From Candidatus Woesearchaeota archaeon (lineage in GTDB: Archaea > Nanobdellota > Nanobdellia > Woesearchaeales > GW2011-AR15), in contig JAFGJW010000005.1 in NCBI GenBank assembly GCA_016928835.1, positions 1 to 64,000 on the forward strand: DNA of 64,000 nucleotides. The letters are read 5' to 3'. Made by a program: the position numbers and the translations under genes. How positions within the stretch are numbered: the stretch's first letter is position 1; the number at the start of each line of letters is the position of its first letter. The notes beneath the pieces are model-generated. The model saw only the letters and a list, made by a program, of their open reading frames with translations. It was not told the DNA's origin and did no database searches. Below, one piece after another: positions 1-9,331 of the stretch.

Positions 1-1
1 A

Positions 2-3000
2 CCCAATGTTTCAGCACTGAATAGTCCAGCAAACAACTCAAACCTGTCAGGCAGCATAGTAGAATTCAACTTCACATCATATGATAACCTCGATAATATA
101 TTGAATTATACCTTGTACTTGGACAACTATGCAAACTCCACCGGACTCACCCTTGGCAACAATACAACTACTAACTTCTCAGTTAATGATTTCCAAGAGG
201 GGACATTCCACAACTGGACTATACAAGTAACAGACAATGTTGGAAACACAGCGAATTACTCGGGGATGTTTTTCTTTTATATGAATACCACCTACTCCAA
301 CCAGCCACCAACTTCAAATATTATCAGCCCTGATAATGATGGCTGGATAAGTGACAGCACGCCTGAACTTAGCTTCATTCTAACAGACGATCTTGACATT
401 TATATTAATTATACACTTTTCATTAATGATATAGCCAACTACTCAAATTCGACAGCAAACGCTACACCAACTTATCTTAATCTATCCAGCCTTGGAGAAG
501 GCAGCAATACTATAATTGTTGAGGCTCTGGACAGCAGCAATGAGAGAATAAATTCTTCAATTCTGACATTGAACATAGATACCATACCACCTAGTTCCAC
601 TCTCCATTATCCTATAAATGATACCTGGACAAATGATGACACAATCCAGTTCAATTTTACCTTGATGGACAATTTGGATTCAGAATTGGACTACACTCTT
701 TATCTTGACAACTCTCCAGTGTCCTATGGCTCTGCACAAAATAACTCAATCAAGCTTGTTAATTATACTTTGCCTGACGAAGGATTTTACTTAATTAAGG
801 TGGAAGCAAGAGACCAGGCGAATAACACCTTTAATTCAACCGAGACATTAGTTGTGATGGATGGAAATGACCCCTCATCTACTATTTCTTCGCCTTCTGA
901 TAATTCCTGGATAACAGACGCAACGCCTGAAATTATTTTTATATTAACAGATGATTTTGATCCTGTTCTTAATTATACTGTCTTTGTTAACAATGTATCA
1001 ACAGAGTTTGGTTCAGCATTGAATAATACTCCTACCTCTACTAATCTTACCTTATCCGAGGGAACCTTTAATATAATAATTGAGGCAAGGGATAATGCAA
1101 ATGCAAGGCAGAACTCAACTCCAATCACAATATTTATTGATAACAACACCCCAAGTTCAACAATCAATACTCCCTCAAATCTCACTTGGATAAGCGATAT
1201 AACTCCTGAAATCAGCTTTACTCTTACAGATAGTATGGACTCCATAATAAATTACTCAGTTTTTGTAGACGGCTCGATTAACAGTATTGGCTCTGCGAAC
1301 AACAATACGCCAACATATATTAACCTCTCAACTGTAACAGAAGCGCAACACACTCTTTATGTGGAAGCAAGAGATGAAGCAGATCAAACCTTCAATTCTT
1401 CTGTAATTATAATCACTACAGATGTTTCTGCGCCTGCAGTCAGTAGTCTAAATTCTCCTGCCAATAACACAAATATCAGCTCAAGTGTTATATTCAACTT
1501 CACTTCATATGACAACCTTGACTCAATACTCGATTATACTCTATATCTGAACTCTACAATAAATGAGACAGGAAGCACTGCGGGAAACGATACTACAACA
1601 TCATTCACAGTGTCAGGTTTTGAGACTTTTGGCGCTATCTATTACTGGACAATTGAAGTTAGGGATAATGCGAGCAATGCAGCCAATTACTCAGGTGTGC
1701 ATTATTTTGAAGTATATGATGCGCCCCCGAACACTGCGCCCAATATAACTGAGATTAATGACTCTGATAATGATGGAAATATTGAAATTAGCTGGACTGC
1801 AGATCCAAATGCTGATTACTACAGAATTTACAGGTCTTTATCCAGTATCACAGACGCAACGAGCTTAACAGCACTTGCCACAACCACAGCATTAGCTTAT
1901 GAAGATAATACAACAATACACGATAATACCTATTGGTATGCTGTCACCTCTCTGGATTCTGCCTTGAATGAGAATAAATCTGTTGTTTCTGCAAGTTATA
2001 ATGCTACTGCAAATGATACTATCTTACCAAGGCTACCTGCAAGTTTTGATGCAACAAACCTCAGTGATGGTTCAATAGCCCTCTCCTGGAGCCAAGTCCT
2101 CTTTGATGTCAATGATAATGCAGACACCAACATTACCTACAGGATTTATAGAGGAATAAATATTACAGGCCTTTTCAATGTATCTAACCTGTCTTACATA
2201 ACAAGTACCGCCCTATTTAACTACACAGACACTAATATAACCACGGACTATAATTATACATACGCAGTGACTTCATTGGATGATGCTGGTAATGAAAATA
2301 CTTCAATAGACTCAACCTATCAAGATATTACTGCAACACCATGCGTCAACGGATGGTCAGATTGGTCTGACTGGGGTGCTTGCTCCGGAGGCACTCAATA
2401 CAGAACCAGGACAAGAACATGTTACGGCGGCGGTTTGACCAGTGAAGAGGAGTCTCAGTCATGTGATACTGGTGACGATGATGGGGGGAGAGGAGGGAGA
2501 AGCGGAGGTCCAGGTCCAAGTATTTCATTGCCCAGTGCAATACATGAGTGGACCTTGCTTAATCCAGGCGCTGAAATCTCAATGAAGATTAACAACTCAC
2601 AGATAGGGATAATAAATATCTTTTTTAGTGTTTCCAACCAAGTTAATGATGGAAAACTTACTGTTCAGAGATTATCTGGAAAACCAGCTGCAGTCTCTCA
2701 TGAAATAAGTGGAAAGGTTTACCAGTACCTTAAGATAGATCAAGAGAATCTCGAGAACTCGGTGACAAGTTCATTCAGAATAAGGTTTAAAGTTGAGAAA
2801 GGGTGGCTTGAAGAGAATGGCGTGAACAGCAACAATCTTGTTCTTAAAAAGTACAGTGAAGAATGGAATGACTTGCCTACAAATAAGCTCAACTCTGACT
2901 CAGACTATGTATACTATGAGGCCATAACTTCAGGATTCAGCTACTTTGCAATAGCAGAAAAATCTCAGGTGACGACTTCAACCGAAGTTGCTGCAACCTC

Positions 3001-3304
3001 AACAACCTCAACCACAACAACACTTACAGAAACTGTTACGCTGTCTACAACTACAACAACTACTCCCAAGCGAGCGGAATTCCTTCATTTCTTATTAGGC
3101 TATATCTCACAGAAACTTAACATAATCTTCATAACACTTGCGCTGATGCTGGTGACAATGATATCATCATATATCTTCATTGTGCAGAAAAAGAGATACG
3201 ACCTGGAACAAGAGGATTTTGATATGCTGAAAGCGCATATGGAGACTCAAGATAGATTAGAGAAAATAAGGGAGAAACTAGAGAACATTGATAAAGAAAA
3301 GTGA
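2..3304 (+). CDS. Large surface/S-layer-like protein (5' partial): tandem Ig/FN3-like repeats, TSP1-like segment, PGF-pre-PGF-like region, Thr-rich stalk, C-terminal TM
   Basis: Frame is open from base 2 upstream of the listed ATG at 101; repeated 'SP.D..W..D.TPE..F.LTD..D..LNYT.FV' units; 'WSDWSDWGACSGGTQYRTRTRTC'; hydrophobic segment near the C-terminus. Confidence 0.85.
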   Translation, partial: PNVSALNSPANNSNLSGSIVEFNFTSYDNLDNILNYTLYLDNYANSTGLTLGNNTTTNFSVNDFQEGTFHNWTIQVTDNVGNTANYSGMFFFYMNTTYSNQPPTSNIISPDNDGWISDSTPELSFILTDDLDIYINYTLFINDIANYSNSTANATPTYLNLSSLGEGSNTIIVEALDSSNERINSSILTLNIDTIPPSSTLHYPINDTWTNDDTIQFNFTLMDNLDSELDYTLYLDNSPVSYGSAQNNSIKLVNYTLPDEGFYLIKVEARDQANNTFNSTETLVVMDGNDPSSTISSPSDNSWITDATPEIIFILTDDFDPVLNYTVFVNNVSTEFGSALNNTPTSTNLTLSEGTFNIIIEARDNANARQNSTPITIFIDNNTPSSTINTPSNLTWISDITPEISFTLTDSMDSIINYSVFVDGSINSIGSANNNTPTYINLSTVTEAQHTLYVEARDEADQTFNSSVIIITTDVSAPAVSSLNSPANNTNISSSVIFNFTSYDNLDSILDYTLYLNSTINETGSTAGNDTTTSFTVSGFETFGAIYYWTIEVRDNASNAANYSGVHYFEVYDAPPNTAPNITEINDSDNDGNIEISWTADPNADYYRIYRSLSSITDATSLTALATTTALAYEDNTTIHDNTYWYAVTSLDSALNENKSVVSASYNATANDTILPRLPASFDATNLSDGSIALSWSQVLFDVNDNADTNITYRIYRGINITGLFNVSNLSYITSTALFNYTDTNITTDYNYTYAVTSLDDAGNENTSIDSTYQDITATPCVNGWSDWSDWGACSGGTQYRTRTRTCYGGGLTSEEESQSCDTGDDDGGRGGRSGGPGPSISLPSAIHEWTLLNPGAEISMKINNSQIGIINIFFSVSNQVNDGKLTVQRLSGKPAAVSHEISGKVYQYLKIDQENLENSVTSSFRIRFKVEKGWLEENGVNSNNLVLKKYSEEWNDLPTNKLNSDSDYVYYEAITSGFSYFAIAEKSQVTTSTEVAATSTTSTTTTLTETVTLSTTTTTTPKRAEFLHFLLGYISQKLNIIFITLALMLVTMISSYIFIVQKKRYDLEQEDFDMLKAHMETQDRLEKIREKLENIDKEK

Positions 3305-3363
3305 ATATTATCATTCCAAAACTTTTTTATATATTCACTTCTTCTCACCAATAGTGATTCAAA

Positions 3364-4455
3364 TTGGCAAAAAAATCAACAAGAAAATCTAGATCAAGAC
3401 CAATGCCCAAAAAAGAAAAAACCGAACCCGGGTTAGCAAAGCATAAAGGGAGAAGAAAGAAAAAACTACGTTTAAAACCAATAATTATTGTTTCATTTTT
3501 AGTTATTCTGCTTGGCGCTGCAGCTATTTGGTTAACTACTTCAGGTATTGCAAACCGCCTCATTAGCAAAGAAGACCAGAATAAGGAGATAGCAGCACTT
3601 GTCAATGAGGAACCCATTTACCTGGAAGAGCTTGAGAGAAACTATGCCCGCCTGCCTGATGAATATAAGGCTTTTCTTGATAAAGATCAATTGCTTGACC
3701 AGATGATAGAAGAGAAACTGTTAATGCAGCTTGCAGGGGGAATGGACATAACAGCATCTGATCAGGAGGTTGAGGCCCTGCTTGATGCTCTATTAGAACA
3801 AGTTGGTATGACAGAAGACGAGCTGAAACTAAGGTTTGAAGAACAGAACATATCTCTTGAGGAAGTCAAGGATTTCTATAAGAAGCAGATTACAATAACT
3901 AAACTTGTGAACGAGACTGTGGTGGAAAAAGCTAGAGTCACTCTCAATACTATCAGAGAATATTACGAAGACAACCCTGAATTCTTTGCTGTACCTGAGA
4001 GCGTAAATGTTAGTCATTTGATCATTTGCCATGAGGAGAGCCTCAATTGCGAAAGTGAAAGAACAAAAGAGGAGGCACTTGAGCTCATTAAGGATATTAG
4101 AGCTGAGGTCAATGATACTAATTTTGCTGATCTGGCAGGACAATATTCAGATGAGCCTATGGCGGAAACGACTGGAGGTAACCTTCCGGGAAGAGTACTG
4201 AAAACTGATCCCTATGATGAGACCTTTCTTAATGCTACATTTAGACTCGAGCCTGGAGAATTATCTGAGGTTGTAGAGACAGTATTTGGCTATCATCTCA
4301 TATTGGTATATGAGAAATTTCCTGAAGGGACACTTGAGTTTGATGAGATAAGAGACCAAATAAATGAGACACTTACTCTTGAGAAACAGCAGGAACTTTA
4401 TGATGAATTAATCTCAGAAAAGAAGAATAATTCAAAAATAATAAAAATCTATTAA
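3364..4455 (+). CDS. Membrane-anchored parvulin-type (PpiC/SurA-like) peptidyl-prolyl isomerase
   Basis: N-terminal TM, SurA_N-like helical region, 'VSHLIICHEE...FADLAGQYSDEPMAETTGGNLPGRV...FGYHLILVYE'; TTG start. Confidence 0.85.
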   Translation: MAKKSTRKSRSRPMPKKEKTEPGLAKHKGRRKKKLRLKPIIIVSFLVILLGAAAIWLTTSGIANRLISKEDQNKEIAALVNEEPIYLEELERNYARLPDEYKAFLDKDQLLDQMIEEKLLMQLAGGMDITASDQEVEALLDALLEQVGMTEDELKLRFEEQNISLEEVKDFYKKQITITKLVNETVVEKARVTLNTIREYYEDNPEFFAVPESVNVSHLIICHEESLNCESERTKEEALELIKDIRAEVNDTNFADLAGQYSDEPMAETTGGNLPGRVLKTDPYDETFLNATFRLEPGELSEVVETVFGYHLILVYEKFPEGTLEFDEIRDQINETLTLEKQQELYDELISEKKNNSKIIKIY

Positions 4456-4457
4456 GA

Positions 4458-5702
4458 TTAAAATTCATCAGCAGTCATGATCTTAACTCGGGTTTGGCTA
4501 TCTTTTACTTTTGTATCCATTGCGACAAGATAGTTGACATTTGCTTTTTCTGATATCTCAATCAGATTTTTGTCTATAATCCCATCAAATACAATTGCAT
4601 ATACCCCGCTGCTGAGACTTTTCAAAGTGGAGTGCAGCTCAGATATGGGTACTTTTCCAAGTATATTGAGCGAGTTATCCAGCACATAAGCACCTCTCGT
4701 GCCTATGAGATCTTCTAACATGTCCCCAAATCTGTGTTTCTCCTCTTCACTTAACTCCTTGGTGTCTCTTTTTTGTTGCGGTTTGCCAGTACTTGGTTTT
4801 CTTCTTGACTCATCTCTAATCTGCTCTTTTCTGATGCTTCTTTTATCAGAATGTTCTCTCTTTTGTGAAGGAGATAATTCCATCTCCATTTGTTCAGCTG
4901 AGACCCTGCTCCTTAAAGCTTTATGGATTTCTTTTTTTGTTATCTCTTCTACTTCTTTTCCATCAGGTGCTCTGCATACATAGTCAATGTCTGTGACACT
5001 CATTAGCTCCTGCAATATCAAATCTCCTCCTCTGTCGCCGTCAACAAATGCAGTAACGACCTTCTTTTTTGAAAGGTCAACAATCTCAGGGGGTACTGAA
5101 GTGCCGTTAAGAGCGATAGCATTTTTTATGCCGTGCTTAAGCAAATTAAGTACATCAGCTCTTCCCTCGACAACAATGATTTCGTCAGATTCGTCAATCC
5201 CCGGTCCTGATGGCAGCCTTCCTTTTCCGAATTCCTGGATCTCCATAACCCTAACACTATAAGCTACCTCGTCACTCAATTCCTGAGAGTCTGGCATTAC
5301 AGTGTCCATTAACTGTTTCAGCAGTTCCTTTGCTCTGTCTATTACATAGTGTCTCTTTGATACTCTTACGTCCTCAATATTGTCCACATGAATTTTTGCA
5401 TTGCACGGGCCGATTCTCTGAATTATCTCAAGCGAGGCTCCTACAATTGCGGTCTCTGCCTTGTCCAGGCTTGAAGGGATTATTATCACCCCTTGAGTTT
5501 TTCCGCTTCTTGTCTCTGTCTCGACTTCAATACGACCGATTCTACCAGATCTCTGAAGCTCTCTTAGTTCAAGCTCGCTGCCCAGCAGACCTTCTGTCTG
5601 CCCAAAGACAGCACCTATCACATCAGGTCTGTCTACAACTCCTTCTATGTTGATTGATGCATGAATTATATACTTAGCTGATACTGGGCTTATTTTTCCC
5701 AT
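4458..5702 (-). CDS. dnaG: Archaeal DnaG-type primase (TOPRIM)
   Basis: 'AKYIIHASINIEGVVDRPDVIGAVFGQTEGLLGSELELRELQ'; TOPRIM 'IIVVEGRADVLNLLKHGIKNAIALNGTSVP...FVDGDRGGD'. Confidence 0.95.
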   Translation of the reverse strand: MGKISPVSAKYIIHASINIEGVVDRPDVIGAVFGQTEGLLGSELELRELQRSGRIGRIEVETETRSGKTQGVIIIPSSLDKAETAIVGASLEIIQRIGPCNAKIHVDNIEDVRVSKRHYVIDRAKELLKQLMDTVMPDSQELSDEVAYSVRVMEIQEFGKGRLPSGPGIDESDEIIVVEGRADVLNLLKHGIKNAIALNGTSVPPEIVDLSKKKVVTAFVDGDRGGDLILQELMSVTDIDYVCRAPDGKEVEEITKKEIHKALRSRVSAEQMEMELSPSQKREHSDKRSIRKEQIRDESRRKPSTGKPQQKRDTKELSEEEKHRFGDMLEDLIGTRGAYVLDNSLNILGKVPISELHSTLKSLSSGVYAIVFDGIIDKNLIEISEKANVNYLVAMDTKVKDSQTRVKIMTADEF

Positions 5703-5827
5703 TTTAATAACCTCCTATTTTTCTCAATACAAGAAGGAGCATATCTTACTCAGTCTAATCCAATTTATTGCCTTTGTCTTTTGTGAACTGAGGAGTGTCA
5801 TAGTAAATTCCTTCTATGTATTGGTTA

Positions 5828-6075
5828 CAGAACAAGCAAATTTACAATATTTTATCTTTGTTGGATTTACTTAGTTTCATTCTCAATAAAAGTGAAATGA
5901 TGATAATAATTTACTTGTTCTGGATAATGTCGCCCAGACACCAACCCTCAAGCTCATTGCTTGTTCATCCGTGAGCTCCATTGAGTAACGCTCGTGCCGG
6001 GCTTGTATATGTAAGTGTCTTGTGTCAGTTGGATGAGCAGTATTCTGCCCACACAAGGACCTTATTTACATATAC
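5828..6075 (-). ncRNA. Candidate structured non-coding RNA, unknown family
   Basis: Stem I 6005-6014/6066-6075 with inner stems 6019-6025/6051-6057 and 6035-6040/6045-6050; stem III 5828-5842/5908-5922; G.U wobbles appear only on the minus strand; TATA-like element (ACTTTATATATTAA, minus) about 25 nt before stem I. Confidence 0.55.
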
Positions 6076-6196
6076 AAAAAGGTAATTTTGGTTAATATAT
6101 AAAGTTTTTGGAAATATAGATACATTAGTTATTATCAACTCAACGCTCTCAAATATTCTGCATAAAATTAAATATATTAAAATTATTCTAGGACTT

Positions 6197-7042
6197 ATGA
6201 GGCTGGCTAAATATTGGAAAACATCTTCTTATACTAACAAAGGGATGTTAATTGGTGCTGCCATTTCATTACTTCTGGTTTTAATATTAATTATCTCATC
6301 AGAAAGCAATATTAAAGTTTTAGATAGACTTGGCATTTATTACATATATGTTACTATTCTTGGTGCCCTTGTATTCTGTCCAAAAACATCTAATGCTGTA
6401 ACTCGTCAGTTTTGCAGACCTAGTTGTTATAAATACATCATACTTCCTTGCCTGATATTATGTATTGGTGTGTTTATTGGTGCATTAGTTGGTCTGTTGA
6501 TTGATACAAGGAAGGGAATAAAAAAGAAAGAAACCTATTCAAATGTCTTACCAATTAAAAAATTAGTTATTTACAGTATAGCTACATTAGGTTTTTATAA
6601 CCTCTACTGGTATTACAAAAACTGGCAACTTCTGAAAAAAGCTGGTGATGACATTAGACCAGTTTGGAGGACGTTTGGGTTATTGGTGCCAATTGTTAGC
6701 TATTGGTTCATTTATGATCAGATCAAAAGGATTCTTAGGATTGCACAGGAGAAAAGGTATAAGTCGAAAGCTGATGCTGTTCGATTAATTGCCATAATAT
6801 TTGTGATAAAAAGCCTTGACAGAATCGCTTATAAAGTATCAGACTCATTTCCAATTGCGGGTGATATCCTGGGAATGATCTCATTAATCTTAATGGTTGT
6901 ACCGTTGGCCTCAGTCCAAATAGCCTTTAATTACTATTGGGAGAAAACACAAAAACTGCCAATAAATTCGAAATTTTCTATAAAAGATTATTTTATTGTG
7001 GTTGCAGGATTACTTATTCTGGCCTTGACTTTTATATCTTGA
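6197..7042 (+). CDS. Multi-TM membrane protein, DUF4234-like
   Basis: Several hydrophobic helices; 'LVIYSIATLGFYNLYWYYKNWQ' motif. Confidence 0.55.
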   Translation: MRLAKYWKTSSYTNKGMLIGAAISLLLVLILIISSESNIKVLDRLGIYYIYVTILGALVFCPKTSNAVTRQFCRPSCYKYIILPCLILCIGVFIGALVGLLIDTRKGIKKKETYSNVLPIKKLVIYSIATLGFYNLYWYYKNWQLLKKAGDDIRPVWRTFGLLVPIVSYWFIYDQIKRILRIAQEKRYKSKADAVRLIAIIFVIKSLDRIAYKVSDSFPIAGDILGMISLILMVVPLASVQIAFNYYWEKTQKLPINSKFSIKDYFIVVAGLLILALTFIS

Positions 7043-7095
7043 TGAGATAGACAATATTGGTAATATTTATATACTCTAATTTTATTAAATTTTAA

Positions 7096-7584
7096 GTGGG
7101 GGTGAACCATATGAATAAAGAAGAATGTTGTCCAAAATTTAATCCCGGGCCGTGGGATGGAAAGATATTAGAATGGAAAAACAAGAGATTTGTCAAGGAT
7201 AAAGTTTTTACCCTCTTCTATATGCCAATGAATTTTGGCAGTGTCATAAAAAAATTGCAGAACAAGATGGATGCTGCCAATGCCAAATGCCCAGATTGGA
7301 TGGGGCTTTCAGATCATACCTCAAAATGGAATATGGACATTTATGTGGCGGCTGATAAAGAAATTCCTGATGCAGTAAACGTGACTTTAAGTGGGAAATT
7401 CTTAAGCAAGGTCTATGAAGGAGATTTTAAGGAGACCGGTACATGGTGCAAGGATTTTGAGGCATACGCAAAAAGCAAGAAAATGGAGATAAAAAAACAA
7501 TATATGTGGTACACAACCTGCCCAAAATGCGCCAAGAAATATGGTAAAAATTATGTTGTTATTATAGGAGAGGTAAAAAAATGA
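7096..7584 (+). CDS. Conserved hypothetical protein with C-terminal CxxC
   Basis: Full ORF, 'TTCPKCAKKYGKNYVVIIGEV'; next gene overlaps its stop. Confidence 0.6.
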   Translation: MGVNHMNKEECCPKFNPGPWDGKILEWKNKRFVKDKVFTLFYMPMNFGSVIKKLQNKMDAANAKCPDWMGLSDHTSKWNMDIYVAADKEIPDAVNVTLSGKFLSKVYEGDFKETGTWCKDFEAYAKSKKMEIKKQYMWYTTCPKCAKKYGKNYVVIIGEVKK

Positions 7585-7796
7585 AGAAAGAAACAAAAGA
7601 GAAAATTAAGGAGAACCTATGCAAGCACCGCCCCCACCATTCAGGCCATGCAGTATATGGACTTGGTTTTGTTGGTGCAGTAATATATTATATATCTACT
7701 GCAACTGGATTCTGGATGGGAGTTTTAGGAATTTTGAAAGCTATTGTCTGGCCAGCTCTGCTTGTCTACGGATTGCTGAGATTCTTGGCATTGTAG
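7581..7796 (+). CDS. Small membrane protein
   Basis: 71 aa, two hydrophobic segments, 4-nt overlap with upstream gene. Confidence 0.55.
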   Translation: MKKETKEKIKENLCKHRPHHSGHAVYGLGFVGAVIYYISTATGFWMGVLGILKAIVWPALLVYGLLRFLAL

Positions 7797-8069
7797 AGCA
7801 AGACAAAGCCAATTGCCCCATGCGGAATAGATCGGGCTTTTAGGAAACTTTTCTAGATCCCACAGAAAGAGAAGTCATTATGGAACAAGAATCCCAAAAA
7901 AAGCCTACAAGACACATATCTAATTGAGTTTTTCCTGCCTGCTGCCTTTATGATAATCAAGTTCCACCTGCTTATGAAAACATGGGCACAGAAGGATAAT
8001 TTCTGTTTCTTTTAAGAAATATGCTGCAGTGCCAATATCTTTAAATATAATTTCCCTATCCCTTTATCT

Positions 8070-9281
8070 ATGAAATTCGCCCACATGGCAGACTGCCACA
8101 TCGGAGGCTGGCGTGATCCAAAACTAAAAAAAATCAGTCTAGAAGCCTTTCAAAGAGCTGTTGATATCTGCATCAATAAAGAAGTGGATTTTGTTCTTAT
8201 CTCAGGAGACCTGTTTAATAATAGCTTTCCTCAAATTGATTTGTTAAAAGAAACAGTAAGAAAATTAAAACAGTTGCAGGAAAAAAATATTCCGGTTTAT
8301 ATTATTGCAGGCAGCCATGACTTCTCTCCAAGCGGAAAAACAATATTGGATGTTTTGGAGGAAGCAGGTTTGTGCATTAATGTTGTTCAAGGAAAAGTCG
8401 AAGATAAAAAACTAAAACTAAAATTTACTATAGACAGAAACACAGGAGCAAAAATTACCGGGATGATAGGAAGGAGGGGAATGCTTGAAAGAAGCTATTA
8501 TGAGGTGTTAGATAAAAAACATCTCGAATCAGAGCCAGGATTTAAGATATTCATGTTCCACACTGCTCTAACTGAACTAAAGCCAAAAAATCTTGAGAGG
8601 ATGGATTCTGCTCCGATCTCTTTTTTGCCAAAAAACTTTGATTACTATGCAGGCGGCCACGTCCATATTGTGGAAAAAGCCTCTTTGCATGGCTATACCA
8701 ATGTTGTTTATCCAGGGCCTTTGTTCCCAAACAATTTCTATGAACTAGAAGAGTTGCAGAGGGGCGGATTTTATTTCTATGACAATGGTGAAACAAGCTA
8801 TGAGCCCATTCAGATATATAATGTGCACTCGCTTAAGATTGATGCCAGCCATAAGTTGCCTGAGCAGCTAACTGATGAGATAATAGCTCTTATTAAAGAT
8901 AGAGAATTCAATAAAACTATAGTATTACTCAGAATAAAAGGCACATTAGAATCAGGAAAGACAACTGATATTGATTTCAGGAAAATCACTTCTTTGCTAT
9001 ACAGCAAGTCAGCCTATTTTGTCATGAGAAATACAAATAAGCTAAAAAGCAGGGAATTCGAAGAGATAAAAATCAAGGCAAGCACTGCAGAGGAGATTGA
9101 GGAAAGTGTAATTGAAGAGCACCTTGGCCAGATACCTGTCAAAGCATGGGACCTGGAGGAAGAGAGAAAATTCACACATCAGCTGATGATGCTTTTCAGC
9201 AGGGAAAAAAAAGAAGGCGAGAAAGTATATGAATTTGAGGAGCGGATTAGAAAAGAGGCTGAAGAATTGCTTAGGGTCTAG
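8070..9281 (+). CDS. Mre11/SbcD-type DNA repair exonuclease
   Basis: Metallophosphoesterase motifs 'ADCHIGG', 'ISGDLFN', 'IAGSHD', 'FHTA', 'GGHVH'. Confidence 0.9.
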   Translation: MKFAHMADCHIGGWRDPKLKKISLEAFQRAVDICINKEVDFVLISGDLFNNSFPQIDLLKETVRKLKQLQEKNIPVYIIAGSHDFSPSGKTILDVLEEAGLCINVVQGKVEDKKLKLKFTIDRNTGAKITGMIGRRGMLERSYYEVLDKKHLESEPGFKIFMFHTALTELKPKNLERMDSAPISFLPKNFDYYAGGHVHIVEKASLHGYTNVVYPGPLFPNNFYELEELQRGGFYFYDNGETSYEPIQIYNVHSLKIDASHKLPEQLTDEIIALIKDREFNKTIVLLRIKGTLESGKTTDIDFRKITSLLYSKSAYFVMRNTNKLKSREFEEIKIKASTAEEIEESVIEEHLGQIPVKAWDLEEERKFTHQLMMLFSREKKEGEKVYEFEERIRKEAEELLRV

Positions 9282-9331
9282 TATATAGAATTTTATCCTA
9301 GATATATTCTCCATAGCCCTAACAAAGGTAC

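Noticed and set aside
5828-6075. Assignment of the structured RNA as RNase P, SRP or H/ACA RNA
   Set aside because: Could not find the conserved signature segments of these families by eye; left as unknown pending an Rfam scan.
7880-8040. Open minus-strand stretch encoding '...FLKETEIILLCPCFHKQVELDYHKGSRQEKLN*'
   Set aside because: Looks partly coding but has no start codon and no recognisable family; at most a gene remnant.
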